A stretch of 64,000 nt of DNA from CAVTQZ01 sp963737015 (GCA_963737015.1 CAVTQZ010000003.1:124001-188000); one strand, 5' to 3'. Shown: positions 9,993-18,638, counted from the first letter of the stretch. Made by a program: numbers and translations. The notes: generated from the letters alone by a model not told the origin.

Positions 9993-10637
9993 ATGATGAG
10001 CCGTACGCCGGACCAGGAGAACATCCGCCGCAGCTACGACAAAGTCGCAGAGGACTACGCCGATCACCTCGCTGGCGAGCTCTCGTACAAACCCCTGGAT
10101 CGCGCAATCCTGGGTGCGCTCGTCGAGCAATCAGCGCCCGCCTGCGTTTTTGCGGATCTGGGATGCGGACCTGGGCACGTGGCCGCCTGGTTGGCTGACC
10201 GCGGGGTGGAGGTCGTCGGGATCGATCTGTCGGCGAAGATGGTGGAGACCGGGCGCCGCAGGTTTCCCAAGGTGGAGTTCCGTGAAGGAGGCTTTCTCGC
10301 CCTGCCGGCGACAGAAGCTGAGTTCGGGTCGATCGTCGCTTTCTATTCGATCATCCATCTCCACCCCGCAGAGCTTCCACCGGCCTTCGCCGAGATGCGC
10401 AGGGTCCTGCGACCCTCGGGCCTTGCATTGATCGCCTTCCACGTAGGCGACGAGGTGCGCCACCGCAACGAATGGTGGGGCCACGACGTCGACATCGACT
10501 TTCGGTTCTTCGAAGTAGGCCACATCGTCTCGATGCTCACAGACTCGGGTTTCGAAGTCGAGGCTCAGCTTGAAAGGCGCAATTATCCAGAGGAAGTGGA
10601 GACCAGACGCGCCTACTTGCTCGCGCGTCGCGCGTGA
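9993..10637 (+). CDS. Class I SAM-dependent methyltransferase
   Basis: 214 residues with the Rossmann SAM-binding motif I FADLGCGPGHVAAWL (~52-66), motif II VVGIDLSAKMVE (~74-85) and a typical post-motif LRPSGLALIAFH. The N-terminus (IRRSYDKVAEDYADH) is that of the Methyltransf_11/25 group of small-molecule methyltransferases. The substrate is unknown. Two adjacent ATG codons (9993 and 9996) are possible starts. Confidence 0.85.
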   Translation: MMSRTPDQENIRRSYDKVAEDYADHLAGELSYKPLDRAILGALVEQSAPACVFADLGCGPGHVAAWLADRGVEVVGIDLSAKMVETGRRRFPKVEFREGGFLALPATEAEFGSIVAFYSIIHLHPAELPPAFAEMRRVLRPSGLALIAFHVGDEVRHRNEWWGHDVDIDFRFFEVGHIVSMLTDSGFEVEAQLERRNYPEEVETRRAYLLARRA

Positions 10638-10647
10638 CTCAGGTTCT

Positions 10648-11193
10648 TCAGTTCGCCAATCCTTCGACTGCTTGAGCCCGCGGCAGACGGCCCAACGTCT
10701 TACCCGGGACGAGGATTTTCGAACGTCGGACACCCGATCCGATGACCACGAGCGGTCTATCGATCACCCTGGTGTCCACGAGGACAGGCCAGGCATCGGG
10801 GAGCCCGATCGGGTTTATGCCGCCGTACTCCATTCCGGTCATCTCGACCGCCCGTTCAGTAGGAAGGAATGACGCCTTTCGCACGTCGAGCAGGCGCCTC
10901 ACGGTGCCGTTTACGTCTACACGACTGTCGGCGAGGACTACGCACCCCGCCAAGCGTTCAGCCCCTTCACGCTTCCCGCCGACGATCACACAATTGGCGA
11001 GATCCTCCGGCCGCAGGCAGAACTCTGCCTGAGTCGAGGCGGTGTCGGAGAGGGTCGGATCGATCTGCACCACTCCGACACTGTTCAGAAGGCCGAGCGC
11101 CTCGAGGGCAACACGCGTCGCCTCGGCAAGCAGATCAGGGCGAGTGGAGGCCGGAGCTCCACTCAGGCGACCGAGTTCGAATTGTCGACTCAA
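10648..11193 (-). CDS. YbaK/EbsC-type aminoacyl-tRNA deacylase (prolyl-tRNA editing domain)
   Basis: 181 residues covering one editing domain: VIVGGKREGAERLAGCVVLADSRVD, then RKASFLPTERAVEMTGMEYGGINPIGLP. Proteins of this family hydrolyse mischarged tRNAs such as Cys- or Ala-tRNAPro in trans. The conserved lysine in RRLLDVRKASF and the GxxxGGINPxGLP loop are present. It stands alone, convergent with the methyltransferase; no proline-tRNA ligase is nearby. Confidence 0.82.
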   Translation of the reverse strand: MSRQFELGRLSGAPASTRPDLLAEATRVALEALGLLNSVGVVQIDPTLSDTASTQAEFCLRPEDLANCVIVGGKREGAERLAGCVVLADSRVDVNGTVRRLLDVRKASFLPTERAVEMTGMEYGGINPIGLPDAWPVLVDTRVIDRPLVVIGSGVRRSKILVPGKTLGRLPRAQAVEGLAN

Positions 11194-11200
11194 CGCGTTG

Positions 11201-11479
11201 TCAGACCTCGATCCGCTCGAGCAGCCTGATCGTCACGGTGTCGCCGGCGTCCTTTCCGATCTGCTTGCGAATGTCAGCGTTGATCGGAAGCTTGTGGGTC
11301 CCGTCACCCAGGGCCATGAACGAGCTGCGGAACGCGAGACCATCCACAGTTCCTCGGACCTTCACAAGACCGCGCGTCCCGAAGTACTTGACAGATCCGG
11401 GCATCACCACGTACGTCCATCCCCCTTTGCTGGGGCTCTTCTCGAGATTTGCCCTGAACTGCTTCTGGAGCGCTGTCAT
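11201..11479 (-). CDS. DUF1905 domain protein
   Basis: 92 residues with the DUF1905 features FRANLEKSPSKGGWTYVVMP, GTVDGLAFRSSFMALGDG and KLPINADIRKQIGKDAGD. The function is unknown; the fold is a small beta barrel. ATG at 11479 is chosen because it overlaps the stop of the upstream VOC gene (ATGA), whereas the longer frame adds a basic, low-complexity N-terminus that only reads through the VOC gene in another frame. Confidence 0.8.
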   Translation of the reverse strand: MTALQKQFRANLEKSPSKGGWTYVVMPGSVKYFGTRGLVKVRGTVDGLAFRSSFMALGDGTHKLPINADIRKQIGKDAGDTVTIRLLERIEV

Positions 11480-11949
11480 CCGTTTGCCGCCATCCTGATC
11501 GCGTCGACGTCCAGCTTCTTCATGGAGAGCATCGCCTTCATCGCACGGGACGAGCGGTCTGGATCGGGATCGCCAAGGAGGCCGGGCAATTCGGCGGGCA
11601 CTATTTGCCATGAGACACCGAAGCGGTCCTTCAGCCATCCGCATGGGCCTTCTTCGCCACCGTCGGAAAGGCGATCCCAATAGAAATCGACTTCTTTTTG
11701 TCCCTCGCACGAAATCTGGAAGGAGATCGCTTCTGTGAACTTGTAGTCGGGACCGCCGTTAAGGGCAGTGAAGGGCTTGCCGTCGAGCTCGAAGGCGACG
11801 GTCAACACCGTGCCGGCCGGGCGCGGACCGCCTTCGCCGTAGTAGGAGGTATCGGTGATGCGGGAGTTCTCGAAGATCGAAACGTAGAACTTCGCCGCCT
11901 CCTCCCCTTCTGTGTCGAACCAGAGACATGGGGTGATCGGTGGCATCAT
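11476..11949 (-). CDS. VOC family protein (PhnB-like)
   Basis: 157 residues starting MMPPITPCLWFDTEGEEAAK, with the PhnB/3-demethylubiquinone-methyltransferase-like marks FYVSIFENSRI, NGGPDYKFTEAISF and CGWLKDRFGVSWQIVP. The fold is a vicinal-oxygen-chelate metal protein; the substrate is unknown. It is translationally coupled to the DUF1905 protein. The gene is divergent from the AlkB-like gene. Confidence 0.88.
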   Translation of the reverse strand: MMPPITPCLWFDTEGEEAAKFYVSIFENSRITDTSYYGEGGPRPAGTVLTVAFELDGKPFTALNGGPDYKFTEAISFQISCEGQKEVDFYWDRLSDGGEEGPCGWLKDRFGVSWQIVPAELPGLLGDPDPDRSSRAMKAMLSMKKLDVDAIRMAANG

Positions 11950-12106
11950 CGGGTCCTTTCGCTGAGCTTTCAGCTTAGAGACGACACCGGTGCCTGAAAC
12001 TCATCGGGATACCCCCGACCCACTGGCGGGAACCCAGGCCGATCCACTCACCACCGAGCCGCAGATCCGACGAGCCTTCCCGGCGCGGTTTCACGGTATT
12101 AATGGG

Positions 12107-12727
12107 ATGGTGAGTGCCCTCGAAGCCTGGCAGCCTTCTTTGTTCGGCTCGGACAACCCAAAGATCGACCCCACGTTTGCCGATATCGAACGCATCGATC
12201 TGGACCCCGATTCATGGGTCGATTACTGCCCGGCTTGGTTGTCCGGATCCACCGCCGCCTTCGAAGAACTCGCGGGAGGGGTCCACTGGAGCCAGCGAAC
12301 GCGGTGGATGTACACCCGGCAGGTCACAGAACCGCGGCTCACCTCCTGGCGCCGGGTCGGACCGGAGGAGTATCTGCGCCCGGTTTGGCTCGACCAGGCC
12401 CGAGACGCACTTCGCATCCGGTACGAAGTGGACTTCGACTCCGTCGGAATGAACTTCTACAGAGGCGGAGACGACAGCGTTGCTTGGCACCGCGACCGAA
12501 TCCCCAAGGAGGTCGAAGACCCGATAGTCGCTCTCCTCTCGGTCGGGGCGCCCCGCCGTTTCCTTTTGAGGCCTCGTGGCGGAGGTGCATCGAGGTCGTT
12601 CATGCTAGGAGAGGGTGATCTTCTCGTGACAGGCGGTCAGACCCAGAGGCGGTTCGAGCACAGCGTGCCGAAAGTGAAGAGCGCCGGTGCGAGGATCAGC
12701 CTGGCGTTCAGGCATGGTGCGCGGTGA
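12107..12727 (+). CDS. AlkB-like 2-oxoglutarate/Fe(II) dioxygenase
   Basis: About 206 residues from ATG 12107; a GTG at 11990 would add 39 unconserved residues. AlkB-family enzymes oxidatively remove alkyl groups from DNA or RNA bases. The metal ligands are visible as H-x-D in VAWHRDRI and the second histidine in RRFEHSVPKV, followed by the 2-oxoglutarate-binding arginines in ARISLAFR. NFYRGGDDSVAWHRD matches the ALKBH2/3-type NxYxxGxDxxxxHxD signature. I prefer ATG 12107 because MVSALEAWQPSLFG resembles the usual N-terminus of bacterial members. The 3' end overlaps the convergent gene by 20 bases. Confidence 0.85.
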   Translation: MVSALEAWQPSLFGSDNPKIDPTFADIERIDLDPDSWVDYCPAWLSGSTAAFEELAGGVHWSQRTRWMYTRQVTEPRLTSWRRVGPEEYLRPVWLDQARDALRIRYEVDFDSVGMNFYRGGDDSVAWHRDRIPKEVEDPIVALLSVGAPRRFLLRPRGGGASRSFMLGEGDLLVTGGQTQRRFEHSVPKVKSAGARISLAFRHGAR

Positions 12728-13310
12728 CTTGCGACCTTTCCACTGCCGCCGTCTTCGACTGGTTCACCGGTATATCGCACAGCCCGTCGGAACCGATGTT
12801 GAGTGCGATGTTGCTCATGTTGTAGAGGTGCTCGGTCGCCACGAGCCAGACGATGTCGCATATTTCTCGTTCGCTGAAGTGTCGGGCGAGCTCGGCGAAG
12901 GTCTCGGCACCCACCTCTTTCTCCTCGGTCAACTCGGTTACATAATCCAAGGCTGCACGCTCGCGCTCGCTGAACAGAGGGCTCGTTTTGTAACGGGGAA
13001 GGTGATCGAAGCGCGCGCCATTGCTCGTGGACTCTCTCATGGCGAACCACCTTGCAGCGTCCATACAAAAGAGGCAACCGTTGATCGTCGCCACGCGTCC
13101 GCGGATGAGAACTGCGAGCTCCGACGGCACACAAAGCTTCTTGTCGAGACGTGACACCTTGCCGTAGAAAGACAGGAACGAAGTCGGCATCCTGGCGGAG
13201 AACACAGCGACAGGGGTCGCCACCTTGCCGAACTGGCGACGGGCGAAGAAGTAGACCAATCTGAGGACGAGCCCTCGAGGCTTCTCAATGGGCGGGAGAT
13301 ACGTGGCCAT
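12708..13310 (-). CDS. Carboxymuconolactone decarboxylase/AhpD-like protein
   Basis: 200 residues with the AhpD-type core RGRVATINGCLFCMDAARW, including the CxxC redox pair (C-L-F-C), and the later helix IVWLVATEHLYNMSNIA. Members are peroxidase-related or decarboxylase-like proteins. The gene lies head to head with an ECF41-like sigma factor, the classical genomic setting of such carboxymuconolactone-decarboxylase-type partners. ATG 13310 (MATYLPPIEKPRG) is chosen; the longer frame to 13415 reads through the candidate promoter. Confidence 0.85.
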   Translation of the reverse strand: MATYLPPIEKPRGLVLRLVYFFARRQFGKVATPVAVFSARMPTSFLSFYGKVSRLDKKLCVPSELAVLIRGRVATINGCLFCMDAARWFAMRESTSNGARFDHLPRYKTSPLFSERERAALDYVTELTEEKEVGAETFAELARHFSEREICDIVWLVATEHLYNMSNIALNIGSDGLCDIPVNQSKTAAVERSQVTAHHA

Positions 13311-13363
13311 CAGGTCTCCTTTCTGCTCCGTCTGCTGCCGGAGCTTCAGCTGCCATCGGTCTT

Positions 13364-13390
13364 GACCCTCCGGGACGCAGAAATGTGACA
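13364..13390 (-). promoter_or_regulatory. Candidate ECF41-type promoter for the carboxymuconolactone-decarboxylase-like gene
   Basis: On the minus strand TGTCACA (13390-13384) is followed after 16 bases by GGTC (13367-13364). The published ECF41 consensus is TGTCACA at -35 and CGTC at -10, so this is seven of seven and three of four matches. It lies 54 bases before the start codon. Confidence 0.55.
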
Positions 13391-13437
13391 GAGCCCGGAT
13401 GAGGCCATTCATCAAGTCCCCCGTGCCTCGTCCGTCT

Positions 13438-13464
13438 CGTCACAAACCCGAGGCCCCAGGTGTC
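13438..13464 (+). promoter_or_regulatory. Candidate ECF41-type promoter for the sigma factor gene
   Basis: CGTCACA (13438-13444), 16 bases, then TGTC (13461-13464): six of seven and three of four matches to the ECF41 consensus with the same spacing as the divergent candidate. It lies 37 bases upstream of the sigma factor ATG and would imply autoregulation. Confidence 0.42.
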
Positions 13465-13501
13465 ATCTGTGGAGACAACCGCCAGACCGAGGACGTGACA
13501 G

Positions 13502-14401
13502 ATGGGCGAGGACGAGCACCGATGGCTCGCAACTCGATTCGAGGAGAATCGCTCCCGGCTCCGCGGGGTGGCTTACCGGATGTTGGGCTCACTCGCAGAA
13601 GCTGATGACGCGGTGCAGGACACGTGGCTCAGGGTGAGCCGCTCTGGAGCCGACGAAGTCGACAACCTGGATGGATGGCTGACGACGATCCTCGCGAGGG
13701 TCTGCCTCAACATGTTGCGATCGAGACGGATCCGGCGTGAGCACCCCATGTCATCCCACGTTCCGGATCCGGTGATCAGCTCCTACGGCGAGCTCCAACC
13801 CGAGGACGAGACGATGCTCGCCGACTCAGTGGGTCTTGCCCTTCTCGTGGTGCTCGACACGCTGAGCCCGGCCGAACGACTCGCATTCGTCCTCCACGAC
13901 ATGTTCGACTTGCCTTTCGAGGAGATCGCCTCGATGGTTGGCCGTAGTCCCGCTGCGGCGAGGCAGCTCGCGAGTAGGGCGCGACGGAGAGTGAGCGGTG
14001 CAGAGATCCCCTCCGCGGACCCGGACCTGGGTCGCCAACGCGCTGTGGTGGAGGCGTTCTTCTCCGCTGCTCGCGGTGGTGATTTCGACAGCCTCATCTC
14101 GCTGCTCGACCCGGACGTGGTTCTCAGGGTCGATTTCGGCGACAAGCGACCGGGTGCGTCGCAGGTAATCCGCGGGGCAGAGGCGGTAGCAGGACAAGCC
14201 CGGGGGGGAGCGAACCCGGCTGCAGAGTTGCACCCAGTTATGGTGAACGGCGCAGCGGGCGTGATCATCACGATCAAGGATCGTCCTTTCGCCTTGATGG
14301 GATTCACTGTCGCCCGCGAAAAGATCGTCGAGATCATCGTTATTCGAGATGCCGAACGGGTCCAGAGGCTCGCCGCGCCCCTCCTCCGTGAGCCCGATTG
14401 A
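13502..14401 (+). CDS. ECF41-like sigma factor with fused SnoaL-like domain
   Basis: 299 residues: sigma region 2 (residues ~10-75, with YRMLGSLAEADDAVQDTWLR), sigma region 4 (~110-160, LSPAERLAFVLHDMFDLPFEEIASMVG) and a C-terminal NTF2/SnoaL-like domain (~180-290). This architecture is that of SigJ/ECF41 factors, which carry a regulatory C-terminal extension instead of a separate anti-sigma factor. Two features differ from the typical group: the WLPEP linker is replaced by SHVPDP, and the DGGGK-type motif reads DFGDK. It is divergent from a carboxymuconolactone-decarboxylase-like gene, the expected partner. The ligand or signal is unknown. Confidence 0.9.
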   Translation: MGEDEHRWLATRFEENRSRLRGVAYRMLGSLAEADDAVQDTWLRVSRSGADEVDNLDGWLTTILARVCLNMLRSRRIRREHPMSSHVPDPVISSYGELQPEDETMLADSVGLALLVVLDTLSPAERLAFVLHDMFDLPFEEIASMVGRSPAAARQLASRARRRVSGAEIPSADPDLGRQRAVVEAFFSAARGGDFDSLISLLDPDVVLRVDFGDKRPGASQVIRGAEAVAGQARGGANPAAELHPVMVNGAAGVIITIKDRPFALMGFTVAREKIVEIIVIRDAERVQRLAAPLLREPD

Positions 14402-14419
14402 GGTATGCAGGCCGTCTCT

Positions 14420-14932
14420 TCAGGTGTGGAACGTGAAAATCTTCGTGGTCCGGATCCGCGCACCGAGAGCGTCGCTGTTGTCCAGCCACTCCTCGAACGA
14501 GGATCCTTGTTTCGGCAGGTAGTGGTCGAGCATCGCCTGACGCAGAAGCGCTCCGGGCGAGCCGGCCGACCCCGTGATTTCAAAAAGTTCAGTTCGGCCG
14601 TGCACCGTCACAGCGAAGTCTTCGCCCGGCACGTGCGTGGCACTAACAGCCGGGCGTCGACTCAGATGTCTCATTCGAACGGAATCTCTTCCTGAAGTGA
14701 AATAGAACTCGCCATGAAGGAAATAGCCGTCGACCGGCCCGGCCAAGGGCCGCCCATCTGCCGTGACCGTTGCCACGACCAAGAGGCACAACCCTCGCAA
14801 GCGATCACAGAGCTGTGAGGCGCTCAGTCTCCGTTCAGCTGTGATTATCCCGGCGAGGTGAGGGCCTGCTGCAGCCGCGCTCGCATCCAGCACGACCTGG
14901 AGGCGTTCGATCTCCTCCGGGGTTTCAAACAC
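14420..14932 (-). CDS. Pyridoxamine 5'-phosphate oxidase-fold protein
   Basis: About 170 residues of a split-barrel flavin-binding protein: LCLLVVATVTADGRPLAGPV, then FYFTSGRDSVRMRHLSRRP and VSATHVPGEDFAVTVHGRTE. Members bind FMN, F420 or haem; the cofactor cannot be told here. The start is taken as GTG 14932, which overlaps the end of the upstream thioesterase gene by eight bases. A longer frame to 15016 lies entirely within that gene. Confidence 0.78.
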   Translation of the reverse strand: MFETPEEIERLQVVLDASAAAAGPHLAGIITAERRLSASQLCDRLRGLCLLVVATVTADGRPLAGPVDGYFLHGEFYFTSGRDSVRMRHLSRRPAVSATHVPGEDFAVTVHGRTELFEITGSAGSPGALLRQAMLDHYLPKQGSSFEEWLDNSDALGARIRTTKIFTFHT

Positions 14933-15773
14933 TGCCGAGACGTACCCCGGCCAGTTGGGTGGCTTGCGCGACCAGCCTTCCTGCACTGTCCCATACGAAG
15001 CATGCTTCGTCGACACGCTGTGCCTGGATCAAATGAGCCGTCTGCAGGACCCGCACCGGTCCGGGAGCAGGCAGGGCTCTCACGTACGCGGTCAGCTCGA
15101 AAGTAGGTACCCAGCCGCTGAACTCCACGTCGAACGTCGCAGGGGGAAAGGAATCCACCGCGAACAACAAGGAAGTCGGGTCAAAAGCTTCGATCCCCGG
15201 AATAGCGAGCCATCCCCCGAGCTGACCGCGCCCGGTCGGCTCGCCTCGCGCGAACGGCCGGCTTTCGGGGTCGAGGCGCACTTCGACCTGTTCCATGATG
15301 GCGACCGTCTTGCCATCTGGTAGCACCGGAACGAGCCGTTCGCAGTCCTCGAACTTCGCCGTTATGACCTTAGGCAAGTCGTTCTGCCAGTACGCCTCGG
15401 AATCCATCTCGAGGTGCGAGGCCGTGAAGAGAGCCTCGATGCGTGTCCTACCCGCTTGTCCCAACCGGGCGCGAACCTGGGTAGCAGTGCGACCCTGGCG
15501 GAGGATCTCGGTCGCGATCTGGACCGATCCCGGTTCGGGCGAGCTCACGTATTGCGCGCTCGCTGCAATCACGTGGTCGTGGGCCACCGCCCAGGTCGCG
15601 GCGCGCCCCATCATTGCGAGCAGATAGCCCCCGTTCGGCTTGCCCCCGATCGTCCAGTCCGGATCGACGAGGGCTTCGAAACGACCCGGGCCGACCGGGT
15701 GCACTTGGCTCACCTCCTCGAAGGAGCGTGAACTTTTTCTTTCCTCGACTACCACGTCGTCGCATCCTTTCAT
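14925..15773 (-). CDS. Acyl-CoA thioesterase-like double-hotdog protein
   Basis: 282 residues with the 4HBT_3/TesB-like layout. The first hotdog is marked by DWTIGGKPNGGYLLAMMGRAA, followed by AQYVSSPEPGSVQIATEIL, and the second by FDVEFSGWVPTFELTAYVRA. Such enzymes hydrolyse acyl-CoAs, often with broad specificity. It is co-transcribed with the PPOX-fold gene and divergent, by only 34 bases, from another member of the same family. Confidence 0.82.
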   Translation of the reverse strand: MKGCDDVVVEERKSSRSFEEVSQVHPVGPGRFEALVDPDWTIGGKPNGGYLLAMMGRAATWAVAHDHVIAASAQYVSSPEPGSVQIATEILRQGRTATQVRARLGQAGRTRIEALFTASHLEMDSEAYWQNDLPKVITAKFEDCERLVPVLPDGKTVAIMEQVEVRLDPESRPFARGEPTGRGQLGGWLAIPGIEAFDPTSLLFAVDSFPPATFDVEFSGWVPTFELTAYVRALPAPGPVRVLQTAHLIQAQRVDEACFVWDSAGRLVAQATQLAGVRLGSV

Positions 15774-15807
15774 TTCTGGCTCCTGCGGTGAACCAAACTG
15801 TCCTGCG

Positions 15808-16608
15808 GTGCCTGCCGCAAGCTTCTACGAGCCCCTCGGACACGACAGATTCCGCGCCACGGATCACACCGTGGGACCGTGGGACGACAGTTCCCAGCAC
15901 GGCGGACCCCCGGCTGCTCTTCTCACCCGCGCAATCGAGATGACCTCGCCGTCTTGGCCGGCGACAACGGTCAAGGTCGCTTTCGACATCCTCCGCCCTG
16001 TGCCCGTCGCCGAAGTGAGCGTACGCAGCCGGCTGCTCCGCCCGGGGCGCAGCGTCGATCTCGTCGAAGCCGCACTCGACGTGGAAGGCCGGACGACCAT
16101 GCAGGCGCGGGGTTGGAGAATCCGTCGCTCGGAGCTCGACCTTCCAGGTCGGGCGGATCAGCTCGGCGACGAGCTCGATCGAGTTCCGACGTTTCCGTCA
16201 GAGGAGTCGCCACCGAGACCGGGATGGGCCGGGGGCTACCTGGACGCGGTCGAGTGGCGCTATCTAGGCGGTGTGATACGCGAGATGGGCTCGGCCACGG
16301 TCTGGGCGAGGATGAGGTTCCCCCTGATCCCCGACGAGGAGCCCAGCGGGCTGCAGCGGGTGGTGACGATCGCCGATTCTGGCAACGGGGTCTCGAGCGT
16401 TCTGCCAATCGAGGACTGGTTGTTCATAAATACCGAGCTCACCGTTCACCTCGCAGCGCCGCCACGCGGAGAGTGGATCTGCCTGCAGGCTCGCAGTCAT
16501 CTGGATCCCACCGGCTTCGGACTGGCGACGTCGAAATTGTTCGACCGCGAGCGCCTCGTGGCACGGGGCTCCCAGGCGCTCTACGTCTCGCGCAGGCGTG
16601 GGATCTGA
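15808..16608 (+). CDS. Acyl-CoA thioesterase-like double-hotdog protein, second copy
   Basis: About 266 residues from GTG 15808: SFYEPLGHDRFRATDHTVGP, QHGGPPAALLTRAIE (the GGPP hotdog loop), then DWLFINTELTVHLAAPPRGEW in the second domain. It belongs to the same broad family as the divergent gene (4HBT_3) but the two are clearly diverged. GTG 15808 is chosen because residues before PAASFYEPLG look non-coding and read back through the divergent promoter and gene. The stop overlaps the next start (TGATG). Confidence 0.82.
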   Translation: MPAASFYEPLGHDRFRATDHTVGPWDDSSQHGGPPAALLTRAIEMTSPSWPATTVKVAFDILRPVPVAEVSVRSRLLRPGRSVDLVEAALDVEGRTTMQARGWRIRRSELDLPGRADQLGDELDRVPTFPSEESPPRPGWAGGYLDAVEWRYLGGVIREMGSATVWARMRFPLIPDEEPSGLQRVVTIADSGNGVSSVLPIEDWLFINTELTVHLAAPPRGEWICLQARSHLDPTGFGLATSKLFDRERLVARGSQALYVSRRRGI

Positions 16609-17375
16609 TGGCCTGCTGTTTGGTGATCGAACACGTCGAACCGGAGAGGCCGTATGCGATCGGCGATTCCCTTGAAAGCGCATCTGTAGAGGTTCGGCCA
16701 TGTCGCACTTACAAGGCCGACCAGCTGCCTGAGCACATAGACGGCTTCGATGGTCTCGTGGTTATGGGCGGACCGATGTCCGCCATGAGCGACGAGGGAT
16801 TCGCCACCCGTCGCAACGAAGTCGAACTGCTGGCCGAAGCCGTGCAACTCGGAGTGCCTACCCTCGGCATGTGCCTAGGGGCGCAGCTACTAGCTACGGC
16901 ATCAGGTGGCCAGGTGACCGCGGGTGGAGCAGGTCCCGAGATCGGGTGGCGGCCAGTGCGCTTCAGCGATTCGGCTGGGACCGACCCGCTGTTCGCCGGT
17001 GTGCCGAAGGAGCTGACGGTGCTCCACTGGCACGGCGACACCTATGAGCTGCCGCCCGGCGCAATGCGCCTGGCATCGAGCAGCTTGTATCCCGAACAGG
17101 CATTCCGGATCGGGCATGGCGCTTGGGGACTGCAATTCCATATAGAGGTGAACGAGGCCGCCGTGGAAGCATTCCTCGAGGCCTTCGGACAGGACGCGAC
17201 CGAAGCGGGGACGACTCCGAACGCCATTCAGGCTGCGACGCCAGATGCAGTCGCGCAGCTCCTGCCACACAGGGACAAAATTCTTCGGCGCTTTGCGTCA
17301 CTTGTGACTGCCCGGGCGCGTAGGAGCCGGACCGAGGCGGGTGAAGAGGCCGCCCTTGATGACAGGGGTTATTGA
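16608..17375 (+). CDS. Class I glutamine amidotransferase-like protein
   Basis: 255 residues with the GMP-synthase-type glutaminase fold. The nucleophile is in TLGMCLGAQLLA (~85), the histidine in WGLQFHIEV, and the glycine-rich VVMGGPMSAMSD region precedes it. There is no synthetase domain, so it resembles stand-alone amidotransferases that hydrolyse glutamine or gamma-glutamyl compounds. ATG 16608 follows the upstream stop in a TGATG arrangement, suggesting coupling to the thioesterase gene. The end overlaps a convergent gene by seven bases. Confidence 0.85.
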   Translation: MACCLVIEHVEPERPYAIGDSLESASVEVRPCRTYKADQLPEHIDGFDGLVVMGGPMSAMSDEGFATRRNEVELLAEAVQLGVPTLGMCLGAQLLATASGGQVTAGGAGPEIGWRPVRFSDSAGTDPLFAGVPKELTVLHWHGDTYELPPGAMRLASSSLYPEQAFRIGHGAWGLQFHIEVNEAAVEAFLEAFGQDATEAGTTPNAIQAATPDAVAQLLPHRDKILRRFASLVTARARRSRTEAGEEAALDDRGY

Positions 17376-17833
17376 GAGCCTTCCGCGACGGTTTTCACCC
17401 GTTCGAGCGTCCGCAGCATGTCACGCCGGTTTCTTCGTTCTCGCAGGAACCCTCCAACCGGTCTCCAGACCTTCGTGAAGAGGTTGTCGCCGAGATCGAA
17501 CGATTCGGTGACATCGGTGCCGCCGTCGTCTGTCGGGCGAAATTCGTAACGCCACCGATTCACCGGCCGTTCCCTGATCATGACTACGAACTCGAATACT
17601 TCGGCGGGCACACTCTCGGTGACTTCACAGGTGGTCCAGTAGAGGACGGGCCAGTTTTCGTTGCGCTTGACGTGACCCCGATATCGGGCACCGACAGCCG
17701 GCCCGGTCGCCCCATCGACCCATTCCGCCTCCACCACTTCGGGGCTGTAGTCGCCCATCTTCGTGATGTCGCTCACCAGCGCCCACACCTTCTGCGGTGG
17801 GGCGTCGATGTGGAGGGTGACCGCGGCGCGCAC
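17369..17833 (-). CDS. SRPBCC (START-like) family protein
   Basis: 154 residues: RAAVTLHIDAPPQKVWALVSDI, then DYSPEVVEAEWVDGATGPAVG and RWRYEFRPTDDGGTDVTESF. This is the polyketide cyclase/dehydrase-like lipid-binding fold common in actinobacteria. The ligand is unknown. Confidence 0.82.
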   Translation of the reverse strand: MRAAVTLHIDAPPQKVWALVSDITKMGDYSPEVVEAEWVDGATGPAVGARYRGHVKRNENWPVLYWTTCEVTESVPAEVFEFVVMIRERPVNRWRYEFRPTDDGGTDVTESFDLGDNLFTKVWRPVGGFLRERRNRRDMLRTLERVKTVAEGSQ

Positions 17834-17888
17834 GGATACAGAGGCTAGAACGCGCGGAGCGCGCCCGTCATGTCGGGGAGCAAAGGTC

Positions 17889-18638
17889 TCATCGTGTGCC
17901 GATCACGTCGGCTCGCGCCGCGAGGATCGCCTCGAGGCGGGCACTCACATCGTCGGTAGAGTGATGATCGGTAAACACGTAAGGCCGCCCATTCCGTATC
18001 GCATCTACAACGTTTTCCGCGACCGTGGCCGGGTCGACCGTCCCGATCGGATTCATCGCGGTCCTGATCCGGCCCGGCATGACCACGCTGACCCCGACTG
18101 GTGCGTCAACCGTATCCAGATCAGCGCGCAGGACGTCGGAAAGTCCAAGCACACCGTGCTTTGCGACCGTGTACGGCCCAAGGCGGTCCTGGGGTAACAC
18201 AGCAGCCATCGACGCGACGTTCACGACGTGACCCTCTTCTGCGGTTTCGAGGATCCGCTGGACGAAATAGCGGCTGCCGTGGATCACTCCCCACAAGTTG
18301 ACGTCGAGCACCTTCTGCCAGTCGTCAGTCGAGAGTTCCCACACGAGTCCTCGGTTGACTATCCCCGCGTTGTTCACGGCGATATGCAGAGCGCCGAACC
18401 GCTCCATCGCGAACGCCGCCACACGCTCTACGGCGGCGGGATCACGCACGTCGAGTTGCACCGCTTCGACCTCGGCGCCTTGGACCCGCATACTTTCCGA
18501 GGCAGCGGTTAGCGCATCGGCGTCGATGTCGGTCATGAGCAACCGGGAACGCTCCTTGGCAAGGCGATCCGTTATGGCAAGGCCGATCCCGCTCGCAGAC
18601 CCGGTTATCACCGCGACCCGTCCGTCAAGTCTTCTCAT
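17889..18638 (-). CDS. Short-chain dehydrogenase/reductase
   Basis: 249 residues with the classical SDR features: cofactor loop TGSASGIGLA (~13-22), DVRDPAA, NNAG (~90), catalytic serine in VNVASMAAVL, and Y-x3-K in GPYTVAKHGVLG. The acidic residue in LMTDIDADAL after beta-2 favours NAD(H). The substrate is unknown. ATG 18638 begins MRRLDGRVAVITG; a longer frame adds only antisense sequence of the CoA-transferase gene. Confidence 0.9.
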   Translation of the reverse strand: MRRLDGRVAVITGSASGIGLAITDRLAKERSRLLMTDIDADALTAASESMRVQGAEVEAVQLDVRDPAAVERVAAFAMERFGALHIAVNNAGIVNRGLVWELSTDDWQKVLDVNLWGVIHGSRYFVQRILETAEEGHVVNVASMAAVLPQDRLGPYTVAKHGVLGLSDVLRADLDTVDAPVGVSVVMPGRIRTAMNPIGTVDPATVAENVVDAIRNGRPYVFTDHHSTDDVSARLEAILAARADVIGTR

